64,000 nucleotides of DNA from Acetoanaerobium noterae. GTDB taxonomy: Bacteria > Bacillota > Clostridia > Peptostreptococcales > Filifactoraceae. The stretch covers positions 124,001 through 188,000 of the forward strand of contig NZ_FUYN01000001.1 in NCBI RefSeq assembly GCF_900168025.1, given 5' to 3'. The position numbers and the translations under genes were made by a program. Shown in pieces: positions 55,007 to 63,411 of the stretch; position 1 is the first letter of the stretch, and every line of letters starts with the position of its first letter. The notes under the pieces are model-generated. The model searched no databases, was not told where the DNA came from, and saw nothing but the letters and a program-made list of their open reading frames with translations.

Positions 55007-55090
55007 CTATACTTTTTCAAAATGAATCGGCGCTTTTGGGATATCAAACGGTACTTTTTTACATCCAAACGGCACTTTTTTGCTCTAAAA
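55007..55090. repeat. Four direct repeats of exactly 21 bp (iteron-like array)
   Basis: Units start at 55007, 55028, 55049 and 55070, with cores CTATACTTTTT, CGGCGCTTTTG, CGGTACTTTTT and CGGCACTTTTT; the last three end in AAA. The strict 21-bp step is two helix turns, as in plasmid iterons. The array lies about 420 bp upstream of the RepA-like gene start. Confidence 0.7.
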
Positions 55091-55122
55091 AGACGCGCAT
55101 ATGATCAATACGAAATAAATTC

Positions 55123-55157
55123 GCCTATTCAATAGGCAAGAATTCTTATGAATAGGC
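55123..55157. repeat. AATAGGC palindrome and extra half-site
   Basis: GCCTATT-C-AATAGGC at 55123-55137, with a third AATAGGC at 55151-55157, 20 bp after the second. This follows the 21-bp array by 32 bp and may be a regulator site or part of the same origin. The remaining 55158-55438 sequence shows no gene. Confidence 0.5.
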
Positions 55158-55438
55158 AAATTAGACTGCATGATTGGTTACACATTATTGCTATACATAA
55201 ACCATCAAAAATACTACAATTATTTGACTAACACTGAAATGTTACATTCTATCACTTCCACTATTTAACTGTTTACAAGTTGCTTTCCCTTCTGTATAAT
55301 GAACTTAACAACAAAAGTTAATATTGTGCTGAACAGAAAGGTGTCTATCTATAGGTGCTGAATCTGCTAGGTGCGTCGAAATCAAAAAGGGTTTCCTGTA
55401 CGGTGTTTGTTTACAAACGCTTGAGTCTGGAGGCTCTT

Positions 55439-56998
55439 TTACTTTCCCCACTTCAAGTAATCATATACCATGATTAACCGCCTTACATTTGTCCTAACCG
55501 GTGAACTACTATTTTGCAACAAATTGATGTCCTCTTCGAAAATTTCTTTAAGAACACATTCCAACTCATTGATATCAATCTGAGTCTCTTCAAGATGAGA
55601 TATTAGTCTCGTAGCGCGTTCCACTGAAACTTTTTCTTGATCCCATATTTGCTTTACAGATACATATCCACCAAGGCAGTTTCTACTTTTTTGTATAGTG
55701 GGTGAAATTATGTTGTCAAACGTCCATTTATCCGCAAATTCTTTACATTCTGGAAATTCTTTAGTTGCTGATGCGATATACTTATTGACTGGTAATTTTC
55801 CTGAGTTCTGCCTTAGAACTTTTGGAAAAGCATATTCTAAGAGTTCATCAGCCGAAAATTCTAAATCCTCAATAACTATATTACGGTACCACTCATTTGC
55901 ATCAATTCCACTGAGCCCTTTAAGACCTAAATCTGACACTTTCCCAATAGCAATGACAAGTTCTTCATCGTCAACACGACTGTCATCCAAGGCAGCAACT
56001 CTCAAATTAGCAGTTGGCACATTTGTAATGGTATAGTCGTATAATTCTTGTTTGAATCGTCTTAAGATTTTTACCGGAAGTTTAGATTTTTTATGATCCA
56101 TTGCTCGGTAAAGCAACATAAAATCTGACAATACTATCTTTTTCATTCCCAATGGCTTGTTATCAACCATTATTGTAAATGGGCTTACATCAACCCCAAC
56201 AATATCTTTCTTATATTCAACAAATACAAACCTATCTTCTAACATTTTAAGTTGCTTTTCATCAAGGCAGTTCACGATAGACTTTATAATGCTCAGTATG
56301 TTCGTATCACTTATAGAGTACCCCAGAAAAATGATTGGATACTCCATAAAAATAGTCATTAGCTTTGCTGCAAGATAAGCACTTTTGTTTTCAAAGAGTA
56401 AATAATCTGATTCGTTAATAATAATGCTATCTGGACTTTCAACCGATCCATGAATTTTATATATTTCAGCAATTCCTTGAATCGCTGAAAAAATTAGTTC
56501 AGTCTGCCCAACATATTTTGTAAATCCTATCAATGTTTCTTCAAGTAGAGAATCATAGTTGGTGGTTATAACGCCCGAAATACTCTTTTCAGAAATTTGT
56601 GATAGCATACTGACTTCATCTTGATATGCTGGAACAACACTTGTACTCCGTTTGATATACGCTGAAATTTCAGCCTTAAACGGAGATAATCCACTGTCCT
56701 TTATCAGTTCTAAAACATCCCCATCAACAGTTCTAACGCTCGGATCAGCAAACCATCTAACATCAAAATCATGTTGAATTAACTCTGCTATTTTAGGCAT
56801 GATACCAGCTTTACACTCTAAGCCTTTTGCTTTGTTCTCATAGGCACTATAAGCAAATGGATCATTATTTATCACTTTGGCGAAATGTTCAAGGAGCCCT
56901 TTCCAGTCAGGTAAATTCAAGTACCTTCTTGAAATCCCAGATCCTATAAATAAAATTGGCGTTGTATTGAATCTGTAAATGACATCTTCAATTTTCAT
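55439..56998 (-). CDS. SIR2-like domain protein (defence NADase candidate)
   Basis: A ~519-residue protein. The N-terminal SIR2 domain has ILFIGSGISRR (NAD-binding), TTNYDSLLE with the catalytic Asn (~148), IYKIHGS with the catalytic His (~182), and LGYSISDTNI. The C-terminal ~220 residues are helical and unassigned. I favour the ATG ending at 56998, 5-6 nt after GTGGGGGTGA, giving an MKIEDVIYRF start; an ATG pair just upstream (57028 and 57025, after GGGTGGCG) is the alternative. It is the last gene of the type I restriction-modification operon. SIR2 domains in phage defence deplete NAD+; that role here is inferred. Confidence 0.85.
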   Translation of the reverse strand: MKIEDVIYRFNTTPILFIGSGISRRYLNLPDWKGLLEHFAKVINNDPFAYSAYENKAKGLECKAGIMPKIAELIQHDFDVRWFADPSVRTVDGDVLELIKDSGLSPFKAEISAYIKRSTSVVPAYQDEVSMLSQISEKSISGVITTNYDSLLEETLIGFTKYVGQTELIFSAIQGIAEIYKIHGSVESPDSIIINESDYLLFENKSAYLAAKLMTIFMEYPIIFLGYSISDTNILSIIKSIVNCLDEKQLKMLEDRFVFVEYKKDIVGVDVSPFTIMVDNKPLGMKKIVLSDFMLLYRAMDHKKSKLPVKILRRFKQELYDYTITNVPTANLRVAALDDSRVDDEELVIAIGKVSDLGLKGLSGIDANEWYRNIVIEDLEFSADELLEYAFPKVLRQNSGKLPVNKYIASATKEFPECKEFADKWTFDNIISPTIQKSRNCLGGYVSVKQIWDQEKVSVERATRLISHLEETQIDINELECVLKEIFEEDINLLQNSSSPVRTNVRRLIMVYDYLKWGK

Positions 56999-57030
56999 TT
57001 TTATCACCCCCACTTGATAATCCATCATTT

Positions 57031-60000
57031 TTACGCCACCCAATTGAATCCCATCATTGCCTGATCCACAATATGAGTAAAAATGACATTAATCTTATTT
57101 GAGAATACCTCTCTATCATAGCTTTCCGGCAGATAGCTATTCAATACCGTCATAATCTCATTTCGCACCTTTTGTTTCGGTTGATCGTCTTTTTCCCAGC
57201 CTACAACAAATAGATCCTTTTTCTTTTCTGTCAAAGTTTTATAAAGCTCTCTAGCTGCCAGCTTTACTGTTTTGAGTTCCTCTTTTGTCAGCTTATCTTT
57301 CTGCAATAAGTCATAGATTTCAAGTTCACTTTCGGTAAGCTCTTCTTTGATATGGCGTGCTTCTTCTTCCTTCAATTCTTCCATATACTTTAGCAGCTTC
57401 AAGTAAAACTGATCATTTTGAGAACCACCGGCATTATACTCTTCAATGATATGTCGGAAGCGTTCAGAAAATTTATCACGTGTAACATTTTCACGCATCA
57501 TTTGAGCTAATTTTTTCTCAATATGTTCACGCAGATTAGAAATTTCTAAGTTTTTATATTTAGCCTTACGGAAATGATTTTTAAGCTCGTCCAAATCTAA
57601 CTTTGAAAGATCTACGGGTGTTGATGTGGATATAGTCAATGCCGTACCACTGTTTGCATCGTAGTGACCTGATTCTTCAGCGATAACACTTACATCAAGT
57701 AGTTGATTAATCTTCTCTTTTGCACTTTCCAGTTTTTCGGGGCGAATTTTCCCATCAATTATCCCTTTTAGATACAAAATAGCTTCCTTGTAGACAGGCT
57801 CAAAATCCATCTTAAAAATATCCGGTCTAAGTGCTTCGTAAAGATTGCTTACAGTATTGGCATAGACTCTAAACTCATTTCGCACTTCATCTTTCGATAC
57901 AAGGATATCTGCAAATTCTCCAAATAAAGAAAGATTTATAAACACATCATCTTCATCAATTAATCTGCTTAGGTCAACATTATGATGTAGACAGAATTGC
58001 TTTGTTTCTTCAATGGTTTCAAGTAATTGCACATACAGTTTATCCACTTCTTTAACAGGGATATCTTCACTGTCATCCGATGCATAGTCTAAAAGTGCCC
58101 GTTTCAGTGATTTGAACACATCCAAATAACCAATAACAATACCACTGGTCTTTCCAGGGTATACACGATTGGCTCTTGCTATGGTCTGCATAAGCGTATG
58201 ACCTTTCATTGGCTTATCCAAATATAAAGTTGATACAGATGGTGCATCAAATCCGGTTAACCACATTGAGCATACGAACACAAGTTGCAATGTATGGTCA
58301 GGATTTTTAAAGTTGTCTTCAATATCCAATCCATTCTCATCAACATTATTGAGTCTCTCTCTGTGATACTTAACAGACAGCCCAACTTTATTGAACTTTT
58401 CTTCTTCCTTATCTTCTTCACTAATAACAACTGCCATATCTACTTTTCGCATGTAGTCGACAATAGCCTTTAGCTCTTTTCGCTTTTCTTCTTCTCTCAG
58501 CTTAGCAATCTGAGCATTTAATATTTTGATTTCCTCTTTCCAGTAGTGCTGTACTTTGTCATACATTTTAACTGCGGTGAATTTATCAACAGAAATAACC
58601 ATGCCTTTCCCTAAAAAGCCACGGCGCGGGAAATGATAGACAATATGCCTTGCAATCTTATCTAGTCGATCATCTCTTTTGATAATCTCTAATTCCCTTG
58701 CATAGTGGTTTTCTAGACGCTGCCGTTCAGCATCGTTTAATTCTTCATTCTCAAGAATTTCTGCCAAATCCGTATCGAGATAATCATTCTGAAGCTGTAC
58801 CTCTTTCATGCCGTTGACATAGTAAAGAGGAACAGTGGCACTGTCCTTGATGGATTCTGCAAAGTTGTATTCACTGACATAATCTCCGAACCAAGAATTA
58901 GTCAGTCTTTTGGAACCTAAAAGAGGAGTACCAGTAAAGGCTAGGAATTGAGCATTAGGAAGTCCCTTTCTCATATTCTCAGCAAGATCTTTATATTGAG
59001 TTCTATGTGCTTCATCCACAATGACAATGATATCATCACGTTCTGACAAAACAGGATACTCTTTGCCTTTGTCGTATCTAAACTTATGAATGAGTGTAAA
59101 TAGGATGGTTTTATTGGTTTTCAATTCTTCACGCAGTGCAGAGCTGTTAGCCGGTTGAACTTTTTCTTCTTTGGTGATGAATTCTGTTCTTAAGAAGTTC
59201 TTGTATATCTGAGTGTCCAAATCTTCCCTATCTGTTACTACTAAAAAAGTAAAATTGCCAGGAACCTTGTGCTTGATTTTTCGTGCGAGCATAACCATAG
59301 AATAGCTTTTCCCACTTCCTTGAGTATGCCAAAAAACGCCTAACTTTCCTTTTAGACTTTCTCTGCACTTAAAGGATTCAAAAACGTTATTGACACCTAA
59401 GTACTGATGGTTCTTAGCGATCAATTTTACACGCTGGCGATCAAACAAAATGAAGTTTTCTATATAATCAATTAGACTCTCTTTTCTCAAAAGCCCCGCA
59501 ATCAAATACTCTAAGCTTATTGCATTTTCTCTGATGTCTTTACGATTAGGACTTTCTTTTTCATCATCGGTTTTGAGCCATTCAAAGAAATGCTCATATC
59601 CTGCCTTAAAGCTTCCAAGCCTTGTTTCTGTGCCATTTGAAAGTACACATATTTGATTGTAATGAAATAAATACGGGATGTCCTTCAAATAGTTCTGCAA
59701 GTTCATATCATAAGCATTTTTGACTGGGATATTTGAATTCTTAAGTTCTATAAAAACGATTGGAAGACCATTGATATAAATAATCAAATCTGGGCGACGC
59801 CAATGCACCTCTCCTTTAATCCAAAGTTGAGAAACGACAGTGAATTGATTATTTGTTGGCTCTTCAAAATCAATAACCTTTAATCGATCCGGTGTTTTTC
59901 TACCATTCTTTTCATATTCAACTTGAATACCATTTCTTAATTTATTGTAATTCAGGTAATTCGTATGCATAAGTTCTGCAGTTGTAGGGGTTTTTATAAG

Positions 60001-60231
60001 TTCATCAGCAACTTTGTGAACTACTTCTACCGGAATAATGGGATTGATTTTACAAAGACTTTGAAATAATACCGAAGGCAAGACCACCTGCTTCTTATTA
60101 TCTCTACCACTTCCATCCGGCAGAGTTTCAGGTTCAGCAGTCATGCAATTGATTTCATCATATTTGTTTTCGTTTACCAATCGACTGATTGCTGCTTGCT
60201 CAATGTTGTCTTCAGATATAAAGTTCGGCAT
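57031..60231 (-). CDS. hsdR: Type I restriction enzyme, R subunit
   Basis: A 1066-residue restriction subunit. An N-terminal PD-(D/E)xK nuclease (RPDLIIYINGLPIVFIELKN, ~150-165) precedes a superfamily-2 motor: Walker A HTQGSGKSY (~306), DEAH box VDEAHRTQY (~407), TGTPL, and QTIARANRVYPGK. The C-terminal helical region binds HsdM. GGAGGTG precedes the ATG. It lies 5 bp after hsdS. It cleaves unmodified DNA after ATP-driven translocation when joined to HsdM and HsdS. Confidence 0.97.
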   Translation of the reverse strand: MPNFISEDNIEQAAISRLVNENKYDEINCMTAEPETLPDGSGRDNKKQVVLPSVLFQSLCKINPIIPVEVVHKVADELIKTPTTAELMHTNYLNYNKLRNGIQVEYEKNGRKTPDRLKVIDFEEPTNNQFTVVSQLWIKGEVHWRRPDLIIYINGLPIVFIELKNSNIPVKNAYDMNLQNYLKDIPYLFHYNQICVLSNGTETRLGSFKAGYEHFFEWLKTDDEKESPNRKDIRENAISLEYLIAGLLRKESLIDYIENFILFDRQRVKLIAKNHQYLGVNNVFESFKCRESLKGKLGVFWHTQGSGKSYSMVMLARKIKHKVPGNFTFLVVTDREDLDTQIYKNFLRTEFITKEEKVQPANSSALREELKTNKTILFTLIHKFRYDKGKEYPVLSERDDIIVIVDEAHRTQYKDLAENMRKGLPNAQFLAFTGTPLLGSKRLTNSWFGDYVSEYNFAESIKDSATVPLYYVNGMKEVQLQNDYLDTDLAEILENEELNDAERQRLENHYARELEIIKRDDRLDKIARHIVYHFPRRGFLGKGMVISVDKFTAVKMYDKVQHYWKEEIKILNAQIAKLREEEKRKELKAIVDYMRKVDMAVVISEEDKEEEKFNKVGLSVKYHRERLNNVDENGLDIEDNFKNPDHTLQLVFVCSMWLTGFDAPSVSTLYLDKPMKGHTLMQTIARANRVYPGKTSGIVIGYLDVFKSLKRALLDYASDDSEDIPVKEVDKLYVQLLETIEETKQFCLHHNVDLSRLIDEDDVFINLSLFGEFADILVSKDEVRNEFRVYANTVSNLYEALRPDIFKMDFEPVYKEAILYLKGIIDGKIRPEKLESAKEKINQLLDVSVIAEESGHYDANSGTALTISTSTPVDLSKLDLDELKNHFRKAKYKNLEISNLREHIEKKLAQMMRENVTRDKFSERFRHIIEEYNAGGSQNDQFYLKLLKYMEELKEEEARHIKEELTESELEIYDLLQKDKLTKEELKTVKLAARELYKTLTEKKKDLFVVGWEKDDQPKQKVRNEIMTVLNSYLPESYDREVFSNKINVIFTHIVDQAMMGFNWVA

Positions 60232-60236
60232 AGCGT

Positions 60237-61439
60237 TTACACCTCCAATCTGCCGCTCATCAAACGTGGGAGTAAAAGGTCACGCTGTTTTTTGAGGTTT
60301 TGATTTTGTTTCATCAAATTCTTAATTTCAATAAAAATGGGATTTATTTTCTCACTAAAATTATATACTAGCCCTTTACTTGGATTGATAACCTTTAACT
60401 TTTCAAACTTACCTTTACTTAAATTTGTCATTGTTGCACCAGTTGCACCAAAAAGTTCTATTGTTTCTTTTAAAGATTTACAAGTGAAATATAACCATTC
60501 TAAATATTTTGCATCATCAGGAATAATTGAATTTATTTGCTGATTGGTGTGTGCTTTTGATGAATTTATAGCAACAACACCACCTGTACCAATACAACTA
60601 ACCATAATTGAATTTTCAGGCAGTAATTTTTTGGGTTGTGTCTTATGCCCTTTAAATGACAACCACTCTTCAGTCTCAATCACAAATGAATTTCCATGCA
60701 TATCTGGTGTTTTAACAAACATTATCTCATTTGAATAGTTATCGGGATCCGACGTAGGAGGAGTTTTACCAGTTTCAACTCGACCATATTCTTTCACGCG
60801 TCTTACTTCCCAACCTTCAGGCAAACCATTCACAAACTTTGTATTCTCATGGTTAGGAAAGCGAAAACGTACAAACCATTCTTTATACAGCTCTTGTGCT
60901 GCTTTTTCCAGCAACTCAACTCGACGGTTGTTGTTCTCTATTAAATCGTCGTAGGTTGAGAGAATATCAGAAACTCTTTTCTGTTTCTTGAAATCGGGAA
61001 CAATGAATTTGAACTTCAGCATCTTTTCAACACTAAAATTATCCTGTGTTGCACCTAATGAAGCTAATTGCATTTCCTTCTTTAGCATGTCAAAACTATA
61101 TTTTACAAACCTTACATCAGCTTCATCATCGAAAGGAATAAAACCAACAATACTATCAGGGAAGCATGCATCTATATCCAGAATTGCGGTTTCAGCAATA
61201 TTAGCAGCTATTGTAATGCAAAGCGTTCCTTTTTTCCATAGTTTACTTTGGGCTAACCCTTTTTCATTATATGTTTGAGAATATTTACTCAAATAAAATT
61301 CCGAAGCCTTAACATCGCCGGTCTGAACAAATGGATATTCACCACCATATAACGATTTATCATCACGCGGTCTGTGTCTTGATCTCCCACGAGATATTTC
61401 CCCAAGTTGATTGATGCGCTTGATTTTCCATTCTCCCAT
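60237..61439 (-). CDS. hsdS: Type I restriction enzyme, specificity subunit
   Basis: A 400-residue S subunit with two target recognition domains (~1-150 and ~200-350) and two helical spacers (ILSTYDDLIENNNRRVELLEKAAQELYKEWFVRF in the centre and the C-terminal NLKKQRDLLLPRLMSGRLEV). Both recognition domains are intact, so it should bind a bipartite site. The start shares one base with the hsdM stop (TAATG). No inverted second hsdS or recombinase is close by, so phase variation is not indicated. Confidence 0.96.
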   Translation of the reverse strand: MGEWKIKRINQLGEISRGRSRHRPRDDKSLYGGEYPFVQTGDVKASEFYLSKYSQTYNEKGLAQSKLWKKGTLCITIAANIAETAILDIDACFPDSIVGFIPFDDEADVRFVKYSFDMLKKEMQLASLGATQDNFSVEKMLKFKFIVPDFKKQKRVSDILSTYDDLIENNNRRVELLEKAAQELYKEWFVRFRFPNHENTKFVNGLPEGWEVRRVKEYGRVETGKTPPTSDPDNYSNEIMFVKTPDMHGNSFVIETEEWLSFKGHKTQPKKLLPENSIMVSCIGTGGVVAINSSKAHTNQQINSIIPDDAKYLEWLYFTCKSLKETIELFGATGATMTNLSKGKFEKLKVINPSKGLVYNFSEKINPIFIEIKNLMKQNQNLKKQRDLLLPRLMSGRLEV

Positions 61440-63151
61440 TACATCACCAACTCTCTTAAGTTGTCAGTAATCTTTTTTTCAAGCCCATGCGCCTCATCAT
61501 TTAAACTCAAAAGTTCATTATTCAAAGACAGCATTTCTTCCTTAAATTCTTCCACAGTCATCCCGTCATCTTCAATAACAACCCCAACATATCTACCTGG
61601 ATTCAGCGAGTAATCTTGATCCTTAATACCATCTTCGCCTTCAATCTTAGCCGCTTTACAAAGTCCTGTTACATCAACGTACTTACCTTCTGGGAAATGT
61701 TCAAGGAGCCAGTCAATATTGGCCTGCCAGTAGGCGATATCTTTATTTTCATCAACCTCACCACCGCCTTCAAGATGTGCGATTTCATTTTTATACTCAT
61801 CAATCAGCGCGACAAACGCATCACTATCCCCTTCATAAAGGCGTGAAATGATTGCCAAGTTTTTTATCTGCTCATCAGAGAATTTACGATGTGCTCGATC
61901 CACTTGCGTAAAAATATTTCTGGCATCAATAAAGAGGATCTCGTCTTTATTTTTATGGGCAGCATCAAAAAACCACAGTGTAGCTGGAAGGGTTACTGTA
62001 TTAAACATATTTTTGGGTAATGTCACCATTTGACTAACAACACCACTCTCAATCAATTTCTTACGTATATCTTTTTCACTATTGCCCGCATCTGATGCGG
62101 AGTTCGCCATAACCAACGCAGCTTTTCCTGTTTTTTCTTTGATGGATGTAGCAAATAGATTAATCCATAAGTAATTACCATTTGGAACTGTTTCACTGGC
62201 ATTTTTCTTTGTCTTACTCTTATTCTGAGGAACACCGTAAGTATTAAATCTCGGCTGATCCTTTACATCAGAAAGCTCTATTCCATCCACATTAAATGGC
62301 GGGTTTGCCATTACATAATCAAACCTACCAAAACAATTATATGGGTCATTGTAATAAGAATTGGTATGTGTAATTGTGCCACGGATATTATGGAGAGCTA
62401 GATTCATCTTAGCAAGTTTTACGGTCGCACCTGTCTTTTCAACACCATACGCACGAAGGTTCAGTTCATTGCCTTTATCTCTATGGGTTGCTATATAATG
62501 GGCAGTTTGAACAAACATACCACCACTACCACATGCAGGGTCAAATATTTCACCCTCAGTTGGATTCAACACCTCAACCATATAACGTACTACTGTCGAT
62601 GGCGTAAAAAATTCACCACCACCTTGACCTTCTGCCAGTGCAAACTTTCCAAGAAAATACTCATAAATATCTCCGAAAATATCAATGCTCGTATTATCTG
62701 GAATGTCCTTAAATGCTTTAAGCAATTTCTTCAGAACTGCTTTCCCGTCCTTACCATCAACTGCATAGTATTCATCCTTTGGAAGAGTGTCTTCTAATTC
62801 CTTTGTATATAGCTCGATGTCAACCATTGCCTGCTTCACTTTTTCAGGGATATTCTCAGTCTCAGGCAAGTTCAATAAAAAATCATATCGTGCTTCATCT
62901 GGTAGGTAAAATCCACATTTCTCAATAGCAATTTCATGAATTGCTCGCTCCATACGAGATCCTTTTAGTTTATTATATTCTTCTAAAATTGCTGGCTCGT
63001 ATTGTTTATATTTACTTTCAGCGAATCGCAGAAAGATTAGTCCAAGTATTGGTGTTGCATATTCACTGGACTTAAGTCCGGAATCAGCTCTAAGTGTATC
63101 GGCTGATTGCCAGAGAGTATCTTTTAAGTTTTTTAATTCTGTATTTGTCAC
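61439..63151 (-). CDS. hsdM: Type I restriction enzyme, methyltransferase subunit
   Basis: A ~570-residue N6-adenine methyltransferase. The N-terminal helical domain (TLWQSADTLRADSGLKSSEYATPILGLIFLRFAE) is followed by SAM motif DPACGSGGMF (~203) and catalytic NPPF (~281). I set the start at a GTG ending at 63151, 7 nt after GGAGGAA; the longest frame starts at a TTG (63181) with no site. It methylates adenine in the HsdS target with two copies of HsdM per complex. It lies 45 bp after the small HTH gene. Confidence 0.97.
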   Translation of the reverse strand: MTNTELKNLKDTLWQSADTLRADSGLKSSEYATPILGLIFLRFAESKYKQYEPAILEEYNKLKGSRMERAIHEIAIEKCGFYLPDEARYDFLLNLPETENIPEKVKQAMVDIELYTKELEDTLPKDEYYAVDGKDGKAVLKKLLKAFKDIPDNTSIDIFGDIYEYFLGKFALAEGQGGGEFFTPSTVVRYMVEVLNPTEGEIFDPACGSGGMFVQTAHYIATHRDKGNELNLRAYGVEKTGATVKLAKMNLALHNIRGTITHTNSYYNDPYNCFGRFDYVMANPPFNVDGIELSDVKDQPRFNTYGVPQNKSKTKKNASETVPNGNYLWINLFATSIKEKTGKAALVMANSASDAGNSEKDIRKKLIESGVVSQMVTLPKNMFNTVTLPATLWFFDAAHKNKDEILFIDARNIFTQVDRAHRKFSDEQIKNLAIISRLYEGDSDAFVALIDEYKNEIAHLEGGGEVDENKDIAYWQANIDWLLEHFPEGKYVDVTGLCKAAKIEGEDGIKDQDYSLNPGRYVGVVIEDDGMTVEEFKEEMLSLNNELLSLNDEAHGLEKKITDNLRELVM

Positions 63152-63196
63152 AGTTATTTCCTCCGTGTTATCTGTATTCAATAATCTGGTTTCTGC

Positions 63197-63400
63197 CTAC
63201 TGATTATTATTCTTCGGTTTAATGTATTTTCCAGTAATAATTCGCTCATCTTTTGGTTTATCTGCATCTTTTGGAATTGCCCACACAGATGCATGCTTCA
63301 TCGCACCTTCTATCCGTCCTTCAACGCAAAGAAATTGAACGCGCCTTACGGATAATCCCCATTTTTCTGCAGCTTCTTTTACAGTCATGTATTCAAACAT
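63197..63400 (-). CDS. Small helix-turn-helix protein upstream of hsdM
   Basis: A 67-residue excisionase/MerR-like DNA-binding protein (MTVKEAAEKWGLSVRRVQFLCVEGRIEGA..HASVWAIPKDADKP). The HTH occupies residues ~5-45; a basic tail follows. AGAGGTGC lies 6 nt before the ATG. It stands between the SIR2 gene and hsdM with 12 and 45 bp gaps, and probably regulates the operon. Such proteins are frequent beside type I systems. Confidence 0.85.
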   Translation of the reverse strand: MFEYMTVKEAAEKWGLSVRRVQFLCVEGRIEGAMKHASVWAIPKDADKPKDERIITGKYIKPKNNNQ

Positions 63401-63411
63401 AAATGCACCTC

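Noticed and set aside
54916-55104. 62-codon plus-strand frame across the hairpin and iterons
   Set aside because: No ribosome binding site, and the protein-like stretch at its end is produced by the 21-bp repeats.
60237-61439. Phase-variable hsdS by inversion
   Set aside because: No second S gene, inverted target-recognition segment or local tyrosine recombinase is visible in the window.
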